A stretch of DNA of 64,000 nucleotides from Lineus longissimus (GCF_910592395.1 NC_088308.1:27171501-27235500); one strand, 5' to 3'; positions 1-12,960 are shown, counted from the first letter of the stretch. Notes: generated by a model from the sequence alone, not told the origin. Program-made: numbers and translations.

Positions 1-3000
1 ATTGGATGATAACTTTTTTAGACTAAGCTGCCAGCAAATTTATAGCACCCTTTTTTCAAAGAGAAGCCAGACATCGGTCACCATTAGCAAGGTTATGGAT
101 GACACTGACAGTAGTATGGGGTAACAACTTGGTATTGGCAGAATCCTTTTTGCCAAGTTGTCTATAAGAAACAATAAAAGAGCACTAAAAGGAATGCAGA
201 CCACCAAATTTTGCAAAAATGAATGATTTTTTGGTTTAGAAAATCGAAGGAGATTTATAATCCACCAAAATCAAAGCATGAAAGGTTGTTTTTTTTAGAA
301 ATTTTTGCAGTTTGAGGAGGAAAAATGCTGTGGTTTACACTACAGCAAAACTGCACGTGAACTCATCAATCTGGTATGTGCTTGACATGGCAGGAATGCA
401 GCGAACGCATGATGCAAACAAGTGGACTAGGAAAGCTACACTTTTTACAGTTGTTTCTAAGGAAACCATGCAGGCACTTTACCATCCTGAGCTTCCAAAC
501 ATCAAGAGCAACATCTTCGTTGATCTTATTTCTGATTTTTTTGAAGATGGAGCAACCTAGTCGGAGAGGTGCTTTTGACAGTAATCTGATGCTGAAGTGC
601 TGCCAATCGGAACATGACAACCTGTAGTGAGATTATCTTTTTCTAAAGAGAGTACCAGCAGATCGTGCCAAGAGATTACATACACATCCTTTTCTATCAC
701 CAAGTGGCAAAAAAGCAATCATCATTGAATACATTTTTGAGGAAAAAAAAGAGCAAAACAAGTGGGCAGCAAAAGAATGAGCAAGATGATCACTTTTTAA
801 GCCAGCCTGTTTTTTAATGTTTCTCTGTAACGAGTAAGAAAGATCAAGACAGATATATCAAGTAGCTACGATTATATTTCCAATCTATCCCCAATCAGCC
901 ATCACTGAAGGCGTGGCTAAGACATCATGGACGATATCACAACATCAAGCTCCTTGGCTTCACATAGTAATCCATTCATAAGATACAGTGAGATACAAGA
1001 TGAGATTTTGGATTAGATCAGATATGATAAGGGTTTATTCACATCAGGTAGAAAGCAGAGAGGCATGACGGATTTGTCATAGGAGCTGGGATGAGGATGA
1101 CAAAGAAAATAGCCAGTCTCATAGCTCTTATGGATTGATCTGGTTTCCACCCTGCACCTTCCTTGACAGGTAATTCAGCAAGTACCATACAACCTGTCAG
1201 AGATCTGTGAAGTGACTGGATATTCCTTGAAGCTCAACAGTTGAAGACAAAGCAGGACATATCATGTGGCAAAATAACTCAAGGCATTGTTTTTACTATA
1301 CCAGAGATAAAAGGGCCAAGGTGCCGATAACAAGTGAGATAAAACATAACCAGAAGCAAGACAAGTCCATTGGATGGTTTACTGTCTTTTTGATCCTACT
1401 GGTCAAGCCTGTCATAGAAGGAAAACATAAAGCTCATTATAGAAGATTGAAGGAAGCCTTTACAATACAACAAGCCCACTGACCAGCCAGCTGAATGCGG
1501 ATCAGACTCAAAAAGAAACATGCAAGGATTATGGTTGAGGGAACTTTGTTGGAAAGCACAGGCAAGCTTTTAAATCTCCGAGAAATTCAAACCTTGTCGA
1601 ATCTATATGGACATCATAAGTTGACACTGCCCCAACAAAGAGCAAGGAATTAGAATGTTGGATAGATTTTCTTTGAAGCCACAAAGTTAATCCAAAAGAT
1701 TTTCACAAGACTGAGCAGAGTTAATGGTTGTGGGGTTTGACATCCCAATAGGCGACAAGATTACATTTCCAATGAATAAATATGCAACCAAAACCTAGCG
1801 CTGGAAGACCTGGTTAAGGTTTTCTTTGAAGGTTTCCCATGGTGGTGAAAGTTAATGGAATGAAAGGTTCAGATTCCATAAGACAGAAATTCTGAAATCC
1901 ACTGGGTCGTGGAAGTGGAAATGAAACAACTTTCTTTTCAAAGCCGACTTCATTCTTAATGACAACAGGTCCCCCTAGCCACAAAGTAGACCAGAGGCCA
2001 TAAGATATCACCAGACAAAACAATCATTACCTGAGTGACGTACAGTAAGCTTCGAGTAACGGCGGTGGTAGTTTTGCTGGCACCCAACTCAAAGTCTTTG
2101 ATAGTTGCAGACTATTGGGTGCTGTACATCATAACATCAGCAGAAACTTCACCAGAAAGCTCGCGGCAAATGGTGAGGTGATTTCCTGAGCACCATCATC
2201 AAAGATCTAACTTCAAGACACAGATTATAATGCATTTGTTAGATCTTTTCAAAATCGTTGGTTCGCCAAAACTTTTCAAGGATTACATTGCGGAGTTCAG
2301 AGTGGTTATATAAAGCTTTCATCAAACAAATACAGACTCAAACACAGAGTGAGGTACAGCTAGAATTCACCTTTTTGAAGGGGGATGGTTAACAATCTAC
2401 AACAAAATCTGTATTAAAACCGAGTCCACCGCAGTTGGAGTGTGAGCCTCTCCGTTGAACCAGCCAGGAATCCAACTGACAGCTTTAAAAAAACAAAAGC
2501 TGTTGTCAGAAACTTTAGTAATTGTTCCACTAAAAAAACACTTTCATTTCAGAAACACCTGTCTTCAATACCGACTGCAAAGCATTGATTCTTTTCAAAG
2601 GTAAAATATCTTTGATAAAATACCTTGAGTAAGAATGTGTCTGCTCCACATCAAACAAATCTCAAAGCTTTCTGCACTCAATTTTCGCAACATAAACTTG
2701 AAGTCAACGTTTTTTTCTGGTCAAATTCTACCCTGGTATTAGATCAATGAAGGCTGTTATCAGTTCTTATAACTGAGCCACCAATGCTTTAAAGATCTCG
2801 CTCTTTAGATGCACAGCTTGACAAAGGTTACAAACAACTGGAACCTAGCATCTAACTTCTCTTTAAAATATCTCGGGGATTGAACAGAAATTGTACATAA
2901 ACATTCCAAAACTCTTTATGCACAATTACAGATGCTAATTATGTGGTACCTCATTTCAAGAACCCTCTAAATATCAATAATGCTGGCCCACTATTATTGC

Positions 3001-6000
3001 CCACATCTCTTTCAATGAACTGCAATGATGATAAAAATCGTTTTGAATGCACCTAAATTTGTCAGACTCGGTTGAACTTGTTGAATCTCCATTCTCCTCA
3101 AAGCAGATTCCCTATCATCAATTGAGTGCAAACATATCAGGTATTGATCAACTACAACACAAGATATATTTCAGTGAATTATGTGACAAATATATGTAGT
3201 ATACCTTTGGGCAATCACATTAATTTGCACACTAAAGTGGTGTCAAGACAACAAAGGAGATAATTCGAGCCTTTTTAGAAACACCAAACATAAATTTTGT
3301 GTTTTTGAGAAAATTGACCAATTACTATAGGTGGGGTTTCCTCTAGTCTAATCTATACATGTTGCTACTAATGTATAAAGGACAACTGTTAGAGATATGA
3401 AATGTCTTTGATCCATTTCTGCATTTGAAGTCATTTTGACATTTTCAACACAAGGGAAAGCAAGAAATGGAAAAATTTCGACAAATTCTGACAAACCTTT
3501 CAAATTTATGATGAATGCTAATGAATTCATGCAACCTGTGAAGATCCCTCTCAAAAATCATTGAAGGAAACTGACAGTACAGAATTTTGAACTTTGACAA
3601 AATGTTGGATAGAACAATCAAAATGATACAGGTGCATGGCTTATACGCAGTCTATAGTCTCCATGGTTGCTTATGTTATGTTCCTTTTTCCAAGCCCATT
3701 AGTAGCGATCGTTGATAATTCAGTTAAACGTGGAAACAAACAGTCAGCATCAGTCTACCATCAGAGTGATTCCCAAAAGTTACAATTTCCTACTAAATTT
3801 CCTGCCTGAGATGATGATTGGCTGAGGCAGCATGTCACTAATCCAGTAGCTGGGGAGAATCAAATTAAGTTAAGAATATTTCATATCATGAACTGAACAC
3901 CAGCCATGCCAACAGCACCATTGATCATCCTATGTTTCAACAAATGGTATACACCTAATTAATTGAGGATGTGGTGGCCACTCTGATTGGAGCAAACTTA
4001 TCTGTTGTGCTGTGAGTGTGATTCGAATGACCAAGGCTACCATGAGCAATTAAGATTGAGAAGTTGTAACCCAGAGTAATTGCATAGATGTTGCACTTAC
4101 ATTATTAGACTGCTGGTGCTATTGGAAATTTTTTACAATCCGAGAGAAAAATACCAATATCTATAGTGTCATAAATTTGCATTGAGTGAAAAACCCTGTT
4201 TCTGCATTTGGCACTTGACATGCCATGCATGCTTCAGCACCATAATAATCGTAGAACATTGATCTGCAATAAGGCACTTCAAAATGCATTAAGCGGTCTT
4301 TAATTTCAAATATGTCACGGCATAATCATGAAAGAATAACTATTTCAACTATTTCTCTCATTAAAATTTTTTAATTGTAATGTCATCTGAAAAAAAAGTG
4401 ATAAAAAATGTCAATCAAATTTAAATTGTAATTAGCTTCATTTCCTGCGACACTCTATGTCCTGAACTTGTCATGTCATGTCATGAAATACTACACATAT
4501 TAGGTTGTACAAATTGGATTGTTTCTGCGTGACTTTGTTTTACAGTGGCGTAGGCTTTATATATACATGTATCATCCCATTATTAGGCACCAGTATTGGT
4601 GATGAGATGGAAAGGAGCACCTGACTATCGAGGCCACTGCCGCCCCACTACTAAATGTTGGATCTTAAGAGTGCCCTGTGATAGTTCATCAAGAGACAAA
4701 ATCTGTAGTGTCCCAAGGTGGACTCCTCAATGATAGACCTGTCCTATGCTTCCTAACATCATTCCATGACATTCAAATATAATTGGCTCTTCATGAGTAC
4801 AGCATTATAACAAATTAGTGACCTACCAAGGTAACACATTGCTGCATGCATTTTGCTGAGAGCAGCAGGGGAATGAAAGTGACACCATTCAAGTAATTGG
4901 GCTTTTGTGCAGCAGAAATTATTATCAGTATTACGTTGAATCTTTCGAGTATGATGCACACCGGTTCTCTGTAACCAGGGTTATGTGGGCCCTATCCATA
5001 TTGATGAACACATGTACCACACTGAGAGGTCTTAAATGGTGCTTGAATACCCCAAAGGTTCCATTAAATGCATCTTTTATCAGCTTGGAGGCCATCACAT
5101 GTACGATTCAGCCATTTCATCGGTTCTGCTGAAGACACTTCATTACCAATAACGTATCTCCTCTATACATTATTCATCATGACCACAGTGTTTTGAACAA
5201 TGAAAGCAGTAGCTGACATCCATCATTTCCATACACGTAATACAGAAAAGGTAGTTTGATAATGGCTTTCTAGTTATTAGCTATCTCCAGAGACGGTGAA
5301 GCCCGGAAGATATATCATGCAGGATTTTCAAAAATGTCAATATCGGCAGGCGCCAATATTTGATCCATCATCCTTTTGTTCAACAATCGGATGATTTTTC
5401 AAGACACCAACTACACATCGATTACCTGATTATATTGTCTTGTCAAAACAGATTCTCGTTTGTTTTGTTCAACAGAGAATAAAGAAGTTGTAGTAGTGAA
5501 GAGGATATGATTCACACATTCTGACGTGTTGCCAAGCAAAGATTTTTTAAAGCTCGTCAAATAGAATTAGAATCCCCGCATTCCAATGTGTTGCCTGACG
5601 ACGGTTTACGTAGTTTCAAGCTGATATTTTGGAAGCTTGAACATTTCGAACATTGAGTGGCAACATTAGCCACTCCGGCAAAAAGCAATTTTTCAAAAAT
5701 TTTTCAATGGTGAGGATATAAAAACAATGTTTTTCCTTTAGAACATGAGAGTAATGTTGGTAAAGGACAGGTGGAGGAAATAGATTTATCACTACTCCAA
5801 CACCTGTTGCCATCGAGAGAACTAACATCTGTGGCTTCACTTGCAGGTAAAAAATCACAACCCCCCACTCCATTCATACTTGAAAAGTTTTGGCAAGACT
5901 TTGGTCACCCGTGTTGTGGTATCAACGTGGTTATGTCGATGATCACCATACCTAATACCAACATGGAATGCCTAATCCAGTTCCTTGTTATAGAAATATA

Positions 6001-7047
6001 AGCCTAGCAATGGTTCTAACATAGGGCTAACAACCCAATTAATAAATGACAATTTAACTAAATTAAATACAACCAAATATACCCTCGGTATCATACTGAA
6101 CAAAACCAAAATACAGAGAATCTAAAAATATGATTCACTGTAGTATAGATACATACGTACATCCAGTATTCCACACCCAATTATGTCAACACATATTGAA
6201 AGTCGCCAAGCCCAACTAATAGATGTTATTTGAATCAGAGTCTGTTGATCCAATTTACTTATAATGAAGAAGCTAATGGAAAGAGGATGAAGAGAAACCA
6301 GGAAATAAGTCAGTAATGGTATTCTTAGCATTAGTCTTGAGACTAAAGTTGGGCGCACACTTGGCACCAAAATCGCCTGTGAGTGTGACATGCAACAGCT
6401 ATGCTTCGGAACTGCGATTGTCAAAAGGATGGACACACCATATCAAACCAGTCATATTTTGCCAACAAGAATCTCAATACTGGTGATTTTCACTGTAAAT
6501 GAAGCATCTTTAGCACGAGTCTCATCACAAAACTGTCATCAACTCTCCTTCCAGATTTCAAAACCCCTGAAGTACTCTTCTTTCATGAAAGCATCCATTA
6601 GTACAAAGTAAATGTGCCCCATGGGGGAAAGGTAAGAGTGTCTTTAACGTGAGCCCACTAATGGCATGGCCCAATGATGTGTCTTAGCTACCTCTTGAGT
6701 TTTGCACCTCGCATTATTAATTTAGGTTCCAGACAATGCCAGAGCATTTGGATGAGAAGACTGACAAAGACTGTCGTTCTGAAACTGACACCGAAGGCAA
6801 AATACTTTCGGAAATTTTATCAAAATTGGCAATACTGGGTTCAGCATGTTCAGGGTAAGCGAGTCAATACAATATGTCCAATTACAATTCCTGAAGTAAT
6901 AATTTGCTAATTTTTAGCAGTTTACAAATTTTAGCCCAGGTCTGTTATTACAGCAGATGAAATTTAAAATCACAATCCAAATACAGTGTAGGTCCTGCAA
7001 ACTTCAAATCTTCAACTTGCATATTTTATTTGAAAATACTTTCCTAC
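1..7047. other. Long stretch without a recognised gene
   Basis: No exon could be assigned with confidence. The longest frames are under 130 codons, match no family I recognise, and are broken by stops on both strands. Because the XYLT gene on the minus strand still lacks its catalytic exons at 7048, this stretch may be mainly one or more of its introns, or its remaining exons may lie beyond base 1. Two weak hints are recorded as findings: a stop-interrupted minus-strand stretch at 1.8-2.2 kb and an exon-like segment on the plus strand at 6733-6854. Confidence 0.5.
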
Positions 7048-8538
7048 CTGATAGAAAACAGAAGTTTATACATCGCTCTGGAGTGTTGTCGTCAGCAAAC
7101 ATAGTATGGTAGCCTGTAAGGTCACGTTTAGTATGATGATCTTTGAAACAGCCAAGGTATTTGCCAGTCTCAAGACCTAAAATAGTGAATGAGAATTAGG
7201 TCACAACATGTAACACAAAGACCGAGTCATTAGGAAAGACTACAGCAATTGACCCAGGAGGAAATGTCTATTTGACACTGACAGAACAAAACTGTGAAAC
7301 AATGGAGTTCCTAATGATAGTGGTGTTGTACAACACTAGATTATCCTTAGGGTAGGTCTAACTAACGCTGAAGAAACAGAGTAATAGCTCTTGAACAGTG
7401 TCAGCTAAAGCCAGTCAACTATGACACCAGCTGCTCCGGGCTGTGTTACCATTTCTATTTGTGATCAAACTATTACAGTTTATTGACAAGAGGTCAGCCA
7501 AGTACATTTAGCCAGATATATCCGAAAAACACTTTTGTAGGGTTCACCATATTTTGACTTGCCGAAGAAAGACTTTCAATTATTCTAATCCCTTACCTCT
7601 CCTTGGGCAATAATTTGGTAACGTCTTAGCATATAATATCCCAGCCTGATCATCGCAAGCTACATCAGCAATCTGCTGTTTGCATTTTAGAGTCTTTGCT
7701 CGAGTCATCGCAGATATAGCATCTTTCGACCGAATGTTACACCTTGGCAAATATTCTGTCACTTCTGGTGTCGGCGGCACATGATTTACAACAGTGTTCT
7801 TAAGAAGAGAACTGTTTGGTATGGACTTCACTTGTAGTTTGGGTAAGTTCTCATAGCCATAGGTTGCAATTTTAATCCTATCGAAATGACCAACATCACT
7901 GACATGCTTCTTGGATCGTACCTGAAAAGGTATGAGAAAAAAAATTAATACAATTCTGCAGTTCACCAAGTAGGCCTAATCCAATCAAAGATAAACGTTT
8001 TTACTGACAAGGGACAGCATCGCCATCTGAATATGCCCGATTATGCCTTTAGGAGGTGACCTTGTCCTTGTCAGCATCAACCCTTCTAACTTCTTTCTGT
8101 GACAAAACAATTTATGACACTTTATCCAAAACTTGAGGACAATGAACAAGTGAATGATTAGCCAGAAGGCTATCTGTCCCTGGCATGCCTTTTGCAGACC
8201 CATGAAGGCCTGTGCAATCACAAATACTCAAGCTGTCATCACCTATGTCCTCTAAGCAGTATACGCTGTTTCTGTACATGACAGAACAGTATACACACAG
8301 TTTGACAGTACATCGATCGACGTACACAACGAAGTGCAGACAAAAAGTTTACCTTTTTCAACGAGTTTTCTTCGGGAAGCATGTGATGTTGGTCAAACCT
8401 ATGCCCGTCCGATGAATTAATGTTATAAAAGTTGTATCCTACAAATAACTGAACGCTAATTATGGCAAGAGCAACGTAGAAAAAGCACTTATATCGACCA
8501 CAAAGTCGCTGAGTTGAGATCATCCTGGAGGCAGCCAT
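7048..8538 (-). CDS. XYLT: Peptide O-xylosyltransferase (XYLT/oxt-like), first three exons, partial
   Basis: Minus-strand exons are 8538-8353, 7921-7597 and 7176-7048, joined in phase 0 and 1 at consensus splice sites. The start is the ATG at 8538. Residues about 19-37 form one hydrophobic segment after a basic N-terminus, as in a type II Golgi membrane protein. Exon 2 carries a cysteine-containing block with the pattern KDAISAMTRAK, then CKQQI and NYCP, which closely resembles the region before the catalytic domain of animal xylosyltransferases. Exon 3 starts a WSC domain (GKYLGCFKD, then TPERCINFC), as in Drosophila oxt. The family transfers xylose from UDP-xylose to serine of proteoglycan core proteins, starting chondroitin and heparan sulfate chains. 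The rest of the WSC domain and the whole glycosyltransferase domain were not found below 7048; large introns or sequence beyond the window would explain this. Family call is firm; completeness is unknown. Confidence 0.85.
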
Positions 8539-8599
8539 GACTGCTGCTTTTCGCCTTCACGAATGGAGATCAGAGTTTTGTTTTGTTCACCTTTCTCTT

Positions 8600-9488
8600 T
8601 CACGAGATGGCAGCACCATACGGTCAGTGTGAATTTTAGCACGAGGTGGCAGCACCATACGGTCAGCGTGGGCACACTCGGACAGCCCTGAACCTAGTTG
8701 GCCACCGTCCTGCCAAAGCGGTGAAAGATCAGATTAGTGTCAGCTAATAACTCTGGCATGATAGACAATGATGTATTGGGAAAACGATCCGTCTTGAAGG
8801 CATAGTGGGAGCTCCAGGTGATAGTGAACCGGGGAACAATCTACCGTGAAGACAAATCAGTGATAGCTCTGGGCGATGCAGGTGTGCAGAGGGAACAATC
8901 CTTCTGAAAGACAGATAAGGGCACGTACTGCAAGCAATGATGTGTTGGGGGAACAACCAGTTTGAAGACGTATTAGTGCTAGCTAATGACTTGGACAAGA
9001 GGGGCGCAGTTGTTTCTGCTGGTGTGAAAGGTGAAACTTGCGAACGCCGGCAAAACAGGGATCCTTGTAAACAAAAATGGCACGATTGCAAAGGTTCAGT
9101 GCGATGCGACGACTCGTTCTTTGCAATTCAAGGAGAGATGTGGGACGATGTCACAACCAGACCTGCCCTTGCTGTGCCATATTGTCGCACAAATTGTGGG
9201 AGGGATGGAACAGCCACGGATTGGACCTGGCAGCTTCTCCGTCTTTCAAAGAGGGTAAGGGAAATGAGAAAGTCACAGCAAGACTCAAATCGGCCATGGC
9301 AGCTTCGCCGTCTTGCCGACTCAGTGAACGTATTGAGACAGTCACAACAAGACTATAAATCCATCGGCCATATGCAGCAGCTCCACCGTCTTGCCGACAC
9401 GGTAAGAGATACGAGAGAGTCAGAACCACAGGCCGAATGGGACCTGTCTTGCCGACACGATGTGAGAGATAAGCCGGCCATCAGTTGA
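8600..9488 (+). repeat. Degenerate minisatellite-like repeats upstream of XYLT
   Basis: Two near-identical copies of a 30-base unit containing ggcagcaccatacggtcag lie near 8608 and 8649. From about 8755 to 8990 there are loosely repeated blocks, each with a gggaacaa-like core followed by a tgaagac- or gaaaga-like core. From about 9227 to 9480 there are three longer copies and a partial fourth, each with a ccgtcttgccgac-like core followed by a gtcacaacaagac-like core. Spacing is about 66-72 bases in the last block. The copies have diverged, so this is an old array. Confidence 0.6.
8937..9488 (+). CDS. Unrecognised 183-aa frame with cysteine-rich middle and repeated C-terminal half
   Basis: An ATG-started frame of 183 codons runs divergently from XYLT. 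I do not recognise it. Residues about 35-95 hold eight cysteines. The C-terminal half repeats a basic, possibly helical unit of about 22-24 residues (LRRLADSVNVLRQSQQD and two variants), encoded by the DNA repeats described separately. There is no clear signal peptide or membrane segment. An AATAAA follows at 9585-9590, about 97 bases past the stop. It may be a young lineage-specific gene, a non-coding RNA, or a frame left open by chance in a repeat lacking stops. Expression or conservation would be needed to prefer coding. Confidence 0.25.
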   Translation: MMCWGNNQFEDVLVLANDLDKRGAVVSAGVKGETCERRQNRDPCKQKWHDCKGSVRCDDSFFAIQGEMWDDVTTRPALAVPYCRTNCGRDGTATDWTWQLLRLSKRVREMRKSQQDSNRPWQLRRLADSVNVLRQSQQDYKSIGHMQQLHRLADTVRDTRESEPQAEWDLSCRHDVRDKPAIS

Positions 9489-9584
9489 TTGCGACAGTGC
9501 CATGTACGTGTTATAGTCCAGGCTTTTTAAGGTCGTTTTTTTGTATGTGTCTGCGGCCAGCATCAGATACTCCTATTTCGATTT

Positions 9585-9590
9585 AATAAA
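9585..9590 (+). terminator. Candidate polyadenylation signal AATAAA
   Basis: Canonical hexamer after the unrecognised 183-codon frame, with a repeated cataaagact-like stretch following. It supports a plus-strand transcript ending near 9600-9620, but the hexamer alone is weak evidence in AT-rich DNA. Confidence 0.3.
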
Positions 9591-10396
9591 GAGCTCATAA
9601 AGACTTTATTAGTTTTCTACATGATATGTTTATTTTACAATTGTTATGAGGTCCATAAACGTCACTACAGCAACAGACTAGATATACATACTGGGTGACA
9701 CAAAAAAGATTAGTATACTGGTACTTATAATTTTGAATAAGTCCCTTGATATCAAACATAAATCTACCAAACTGCGGCCATATGAAGCTGAGGTCTATAC
9801 TTTCCTTGTTTTCCAATTCTTCTGCTCTCATGCGTTAGTTCATGCGTTAGTTTTGACGCAATACATGTATGTATTTTCATTTTCCGATATACCTGCACCC
9901 AAGCAGGCTTATTTGGGTTCTCGTTGGTCATTATGGATTAAACTTTCAGATCGCGGTAATAATCCACCATATATATTCAATAGTGTTGACAGATATACTA
10001 ATACTGCAAATACCAAGTTTCAGCGACATTGCATGCATAATAACTGCACGACATCGTGTAGTCTTTTTTTCTGGGCCACCAGTAAATGTATTAAGGGGGA
10101 ATCACCCAAGACCATTATTGTTTCGTGCAAAGCAAACATTCCTCATCCTGCATCAACCTTTATTGTAAAAACATAAAACAAATGGTTTTATGTTTTAATG
10201 TTACCAAGGTTTCCAATTATAAGCCGTACTGGGGAGGCTCGTGAACTTTTCCGGTCAACAATCTCCTGAATGCGGTTCGCGTGCGGATCCCGGTGTTCCC
10301 TTGAATGAGAAAGATAAGATGTCAAATCTATCATAAGTAAGCGGTCACTCGACTAGGGATCAGAGGTGATCAGAAAAGACACGTCACAATATCAAA
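9591..10396. other. Intergenic stretch with duplicated upstream block
   Basis: I see no supported exon. The last part, from about 10198, contains a block (aatgttaccaaggtttcc, then tgcggttcgcgtgcgg) that reappears in diverged form at about 12781-12856 before the second Ly6-like gene. It is therefore probably the 5-prime flank or promoter region carried along in the tandem duplication. Confidence 0.5.
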
Positions 10397-11994
10397 ATGA
10401 TTGGATTGAAAATCGAATCATTTTTGGTCATTTTTGTCATTTCTCTTCCGTATATATCCGGCAATGAGAGCCCTGTGGCATCGACAGAAGGTAGGCTAGA
10501 CATTTTTTCAAACTGTCCGATCATTAAATTTTACATTCTTGCATGGCCTCGTTTCATGTGCACAACCACCCGGGACGGGTATAGGTTTGTAACTGAGCGA
10601 CAGGTTGTGACAGACGTCAGTAAGCGCCGCGTATACCCGAGTTTTCAAATTTGTTATTGTCGTCTGCTAGCGCTGGTGTAACCCATGCTGACACTGTCCG
10701 AATCCCCACACTGATTATGTTGGTTTCCTCTTCCCTTTTCAGTGCTACTGAAAATTCCTTCATTCTGTTACGCATGCCATTCGATTTCCCTCCCACTCTC
10801 TATTAAAGTCGATCCAGCGAGAGCAGGATTCCTGGGGAGGTCAAACCTTAGAAGTAGATTTTCAGAAGCTAAATTCTACACAGTTGTGTCCACGAATGGT
10901 TACCTGAATTCAGAGTTCGGGACCAATACCCTCCCATATGTTGGCTTCTGCATGAATAAGTTTCAATATGATGAAGACGGTTGGGATCGGCAGAAATGGT
11001 TCGCCTGGAAATGCGACAAGGAGCACGATCAGTGTTACGTAAGTAATCTAGTATGTAACCCCATATAACACATCATCGATAACCCCCATATAACACATCA
11101 TCGATCTCTCATCTTCAATTTATCGCTGACATGGGTCATAAACATTACGCTGATTTCAGACTGCAATGAATATCTCACCAAAACTAAATGTAACTGTTGG
11201 CCTATCTAAAATTTGCAAGACATGTCCAAAACCACCTCGCAACACTTGCGAAAATCGTTCTTAGTGATCATGGTAAATGGAGTCGCCGCCTTGATTGATA
11301 TCATATAGTTGGACAAATTCGAACGAATGCGTTCATGAGCAGCCACCTGAGCAATTGACAGGAGAATTATAGTCTTTGGATCGACTTGATAGGATGAACT
11401 AAGTCATCACTTTCGGGCTTGCGTTCATGAATAGGTCGTGGTAATAACCACTTTGTTTGGTAACAACAATTCTAACGCCTTTTCTAAGGTCCCTGCATGC
11501 ACTCATCTGTCCAAAAAGTGGGCATCAGTAATAGACTAAAGCTCTAGCATCTGGGAAGTGAGTCTAGTAAGAAAGCAACTGTACATATATGACGTCTTTT
11601 GCTTTTACAGACAGTAGTTTACACCGCAACTGTCAACACGACGTACTCAGAAGTGATAGCCAACAGCAACACGACCGTCGCGAAATCGAAAATCGATAAG
11701 TACAATGGTTACATTCGAGGATGTGTGGACTCGACCAAGAACGCATCATTTTGCAATTCAACATTTACGGGAAATGATACGGGCCGCGGACAAGGACAAC
11801 CATGGGACGTCGTTTTTGATGGAGAGGTTCGTTGCTGTCAAGGAAGCAACTGTAATACGTTTGTTACTTCTCAGTCCGGGGCTGCCGGCTTGAGATATGT
11901 GCCTGTCCAAGCATTTATTTGTTACTTTGTTAGCTTGCTGGCAGGAGTACATCTTCTCTCGTGGCAAGGCGACCGGGTTGTGGTGGCGATCTAG
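10397..11994 (+). CDS. Secreted, probably GPI-anchored Ly6/LU-like protein, copy A
   Basis: Exons 10397-10490, 10743-11038 and 11611-11994 join in phases 1 and 0 to give 257 aa. Residues 1-22 are a signal peptide. The mature part has ten cysteines before the tail, beginning FCYAC at about residue 39 and ending RCCQGSNCN; the final CC-x4-CN is the hallmark of the three-finger (Ly6/uPAR, LU) fold. Several N-glycosylation sequons (NTT, NAS, NST, NDT) lie in exon 3. A hydrophobic C-terminal stretch (VPVQAFICYFVSLLAG) after a small-residue segment (SGAAG) suggests a GPI signal, although a short polar tail follows it. The loop between the first cysteine pair and the third cysteine is long for a plain Ly6 domain. 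Members of this superfamily act as cell-surface ligands, co-receptors or channel modulators; the partner here cannot be inferred. A sister gene follows 2564 bases downstream. Confidence 0.8.
11056..11105 (+). repeat. Short tandem duplication in Ly6-like copy A intron 2
   Basis: The unit ccccatataacacatcatcgat occurs twice in succession just after the exon 2 donor. Copy B lacks it at the equivalent place, so it arose after the gene duplication. Confidence 0.7.
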
Positions 11995-12960
11995 ACGGTG
12001 TAAAATGTTTTTATGCAAAAACATCTTGGTTACAATGTTTCATTTCTATAATGGATTATGTATTAGCCTCGTTCACGTGGCCAGAGGGGTTTTTGGTGAG
12101 ACTACCATAACCTCTTGGGCAGGTGTGAAATGTATCGAAGCAGGTGTAGTTGTTTTAAAGGAGAAAGTAATATGTACCTCACTGTCGGTATTGGTTGTCT
12201 CACCAGACACCACTCGGGTCGAATTGTCATTGCTACCGCTTCGGTTCATTCGGGTATGTCCGCGGGGATTGGAGAAGCTGATTAGTCAGCCAGGGTGGAT
12301 ACGATACACATTGTATACCTCATCAGCTATTTAATAATTACAGAGTTCACGTGTAGGGGGCAATGCAGATAAACATCCAGAATTGTGAACAAACAGTCCA
12401 TAGAATGATTGCCAGCATTTCCTGATACATGTATATACAAGATCCGGCCTCCATACCTGAACGCAGTAACCTTTATTCAATCGAGACACTCAAATGTTCA
12501 GAATCCGTCCAATTGGAATCTGTCCATTGAAAAACCTGCCGTTGGACCGGTGGCAGAGAGAGAATCCATTTGCAACAGTTGCTCGGCATTGGACCAATGA
12601 AACAGTCAACCTGCGTTGGTATTGGACAAGCGGCAGATATGACGACGCCTTTGCATGACTGTCATCTGCAGGATATAAAATTCACGCCAGTTGGCGCGAC
12701 AGGAAGAGTCATCCACCACTATAATTCTTTCGTGCGCAGCAAAGATTTACCATCCTGTATTAACAAGGTGTCAATGTTTTTAATGTTGCCAAGGTTACCC
12801 CAAAGCCGTAACGGATGCCTTTCCGGGCAAGAAATGTCTGACTCCGGTTGGCGTGCGGTTCTTACTGTTTTCTTGAGACGTATGTTGGATATCACCAACA
12901 TTGTATCATAAGAGTGTTGTCTCAGGAAAGCGGAGGAGCTCAGTATATTATGATAACGAA
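11995..12960 (+). other. Spacer between the two Ly6-like genes
   Basis: No supported coding exon. It should contain the 3-prime UTR of copy A and the promoter of copy B. The part from about 12776 to 12856 is a diverged copy of the sequence upstream of copy A (about 10198-10290), which fixes the left edge of the duplicated unit at least 200 bases before each ATG. I did not see a canonical AATAAA soon after the copy A stop. Confidence 0.55.

Noticed and set aside
4759-5110. Minus-strand runs resembling a two-part decayed protein
   Set aside because: Open runs of about 55 codons are expected by chance; I could not tie them to any family or to splice sites.
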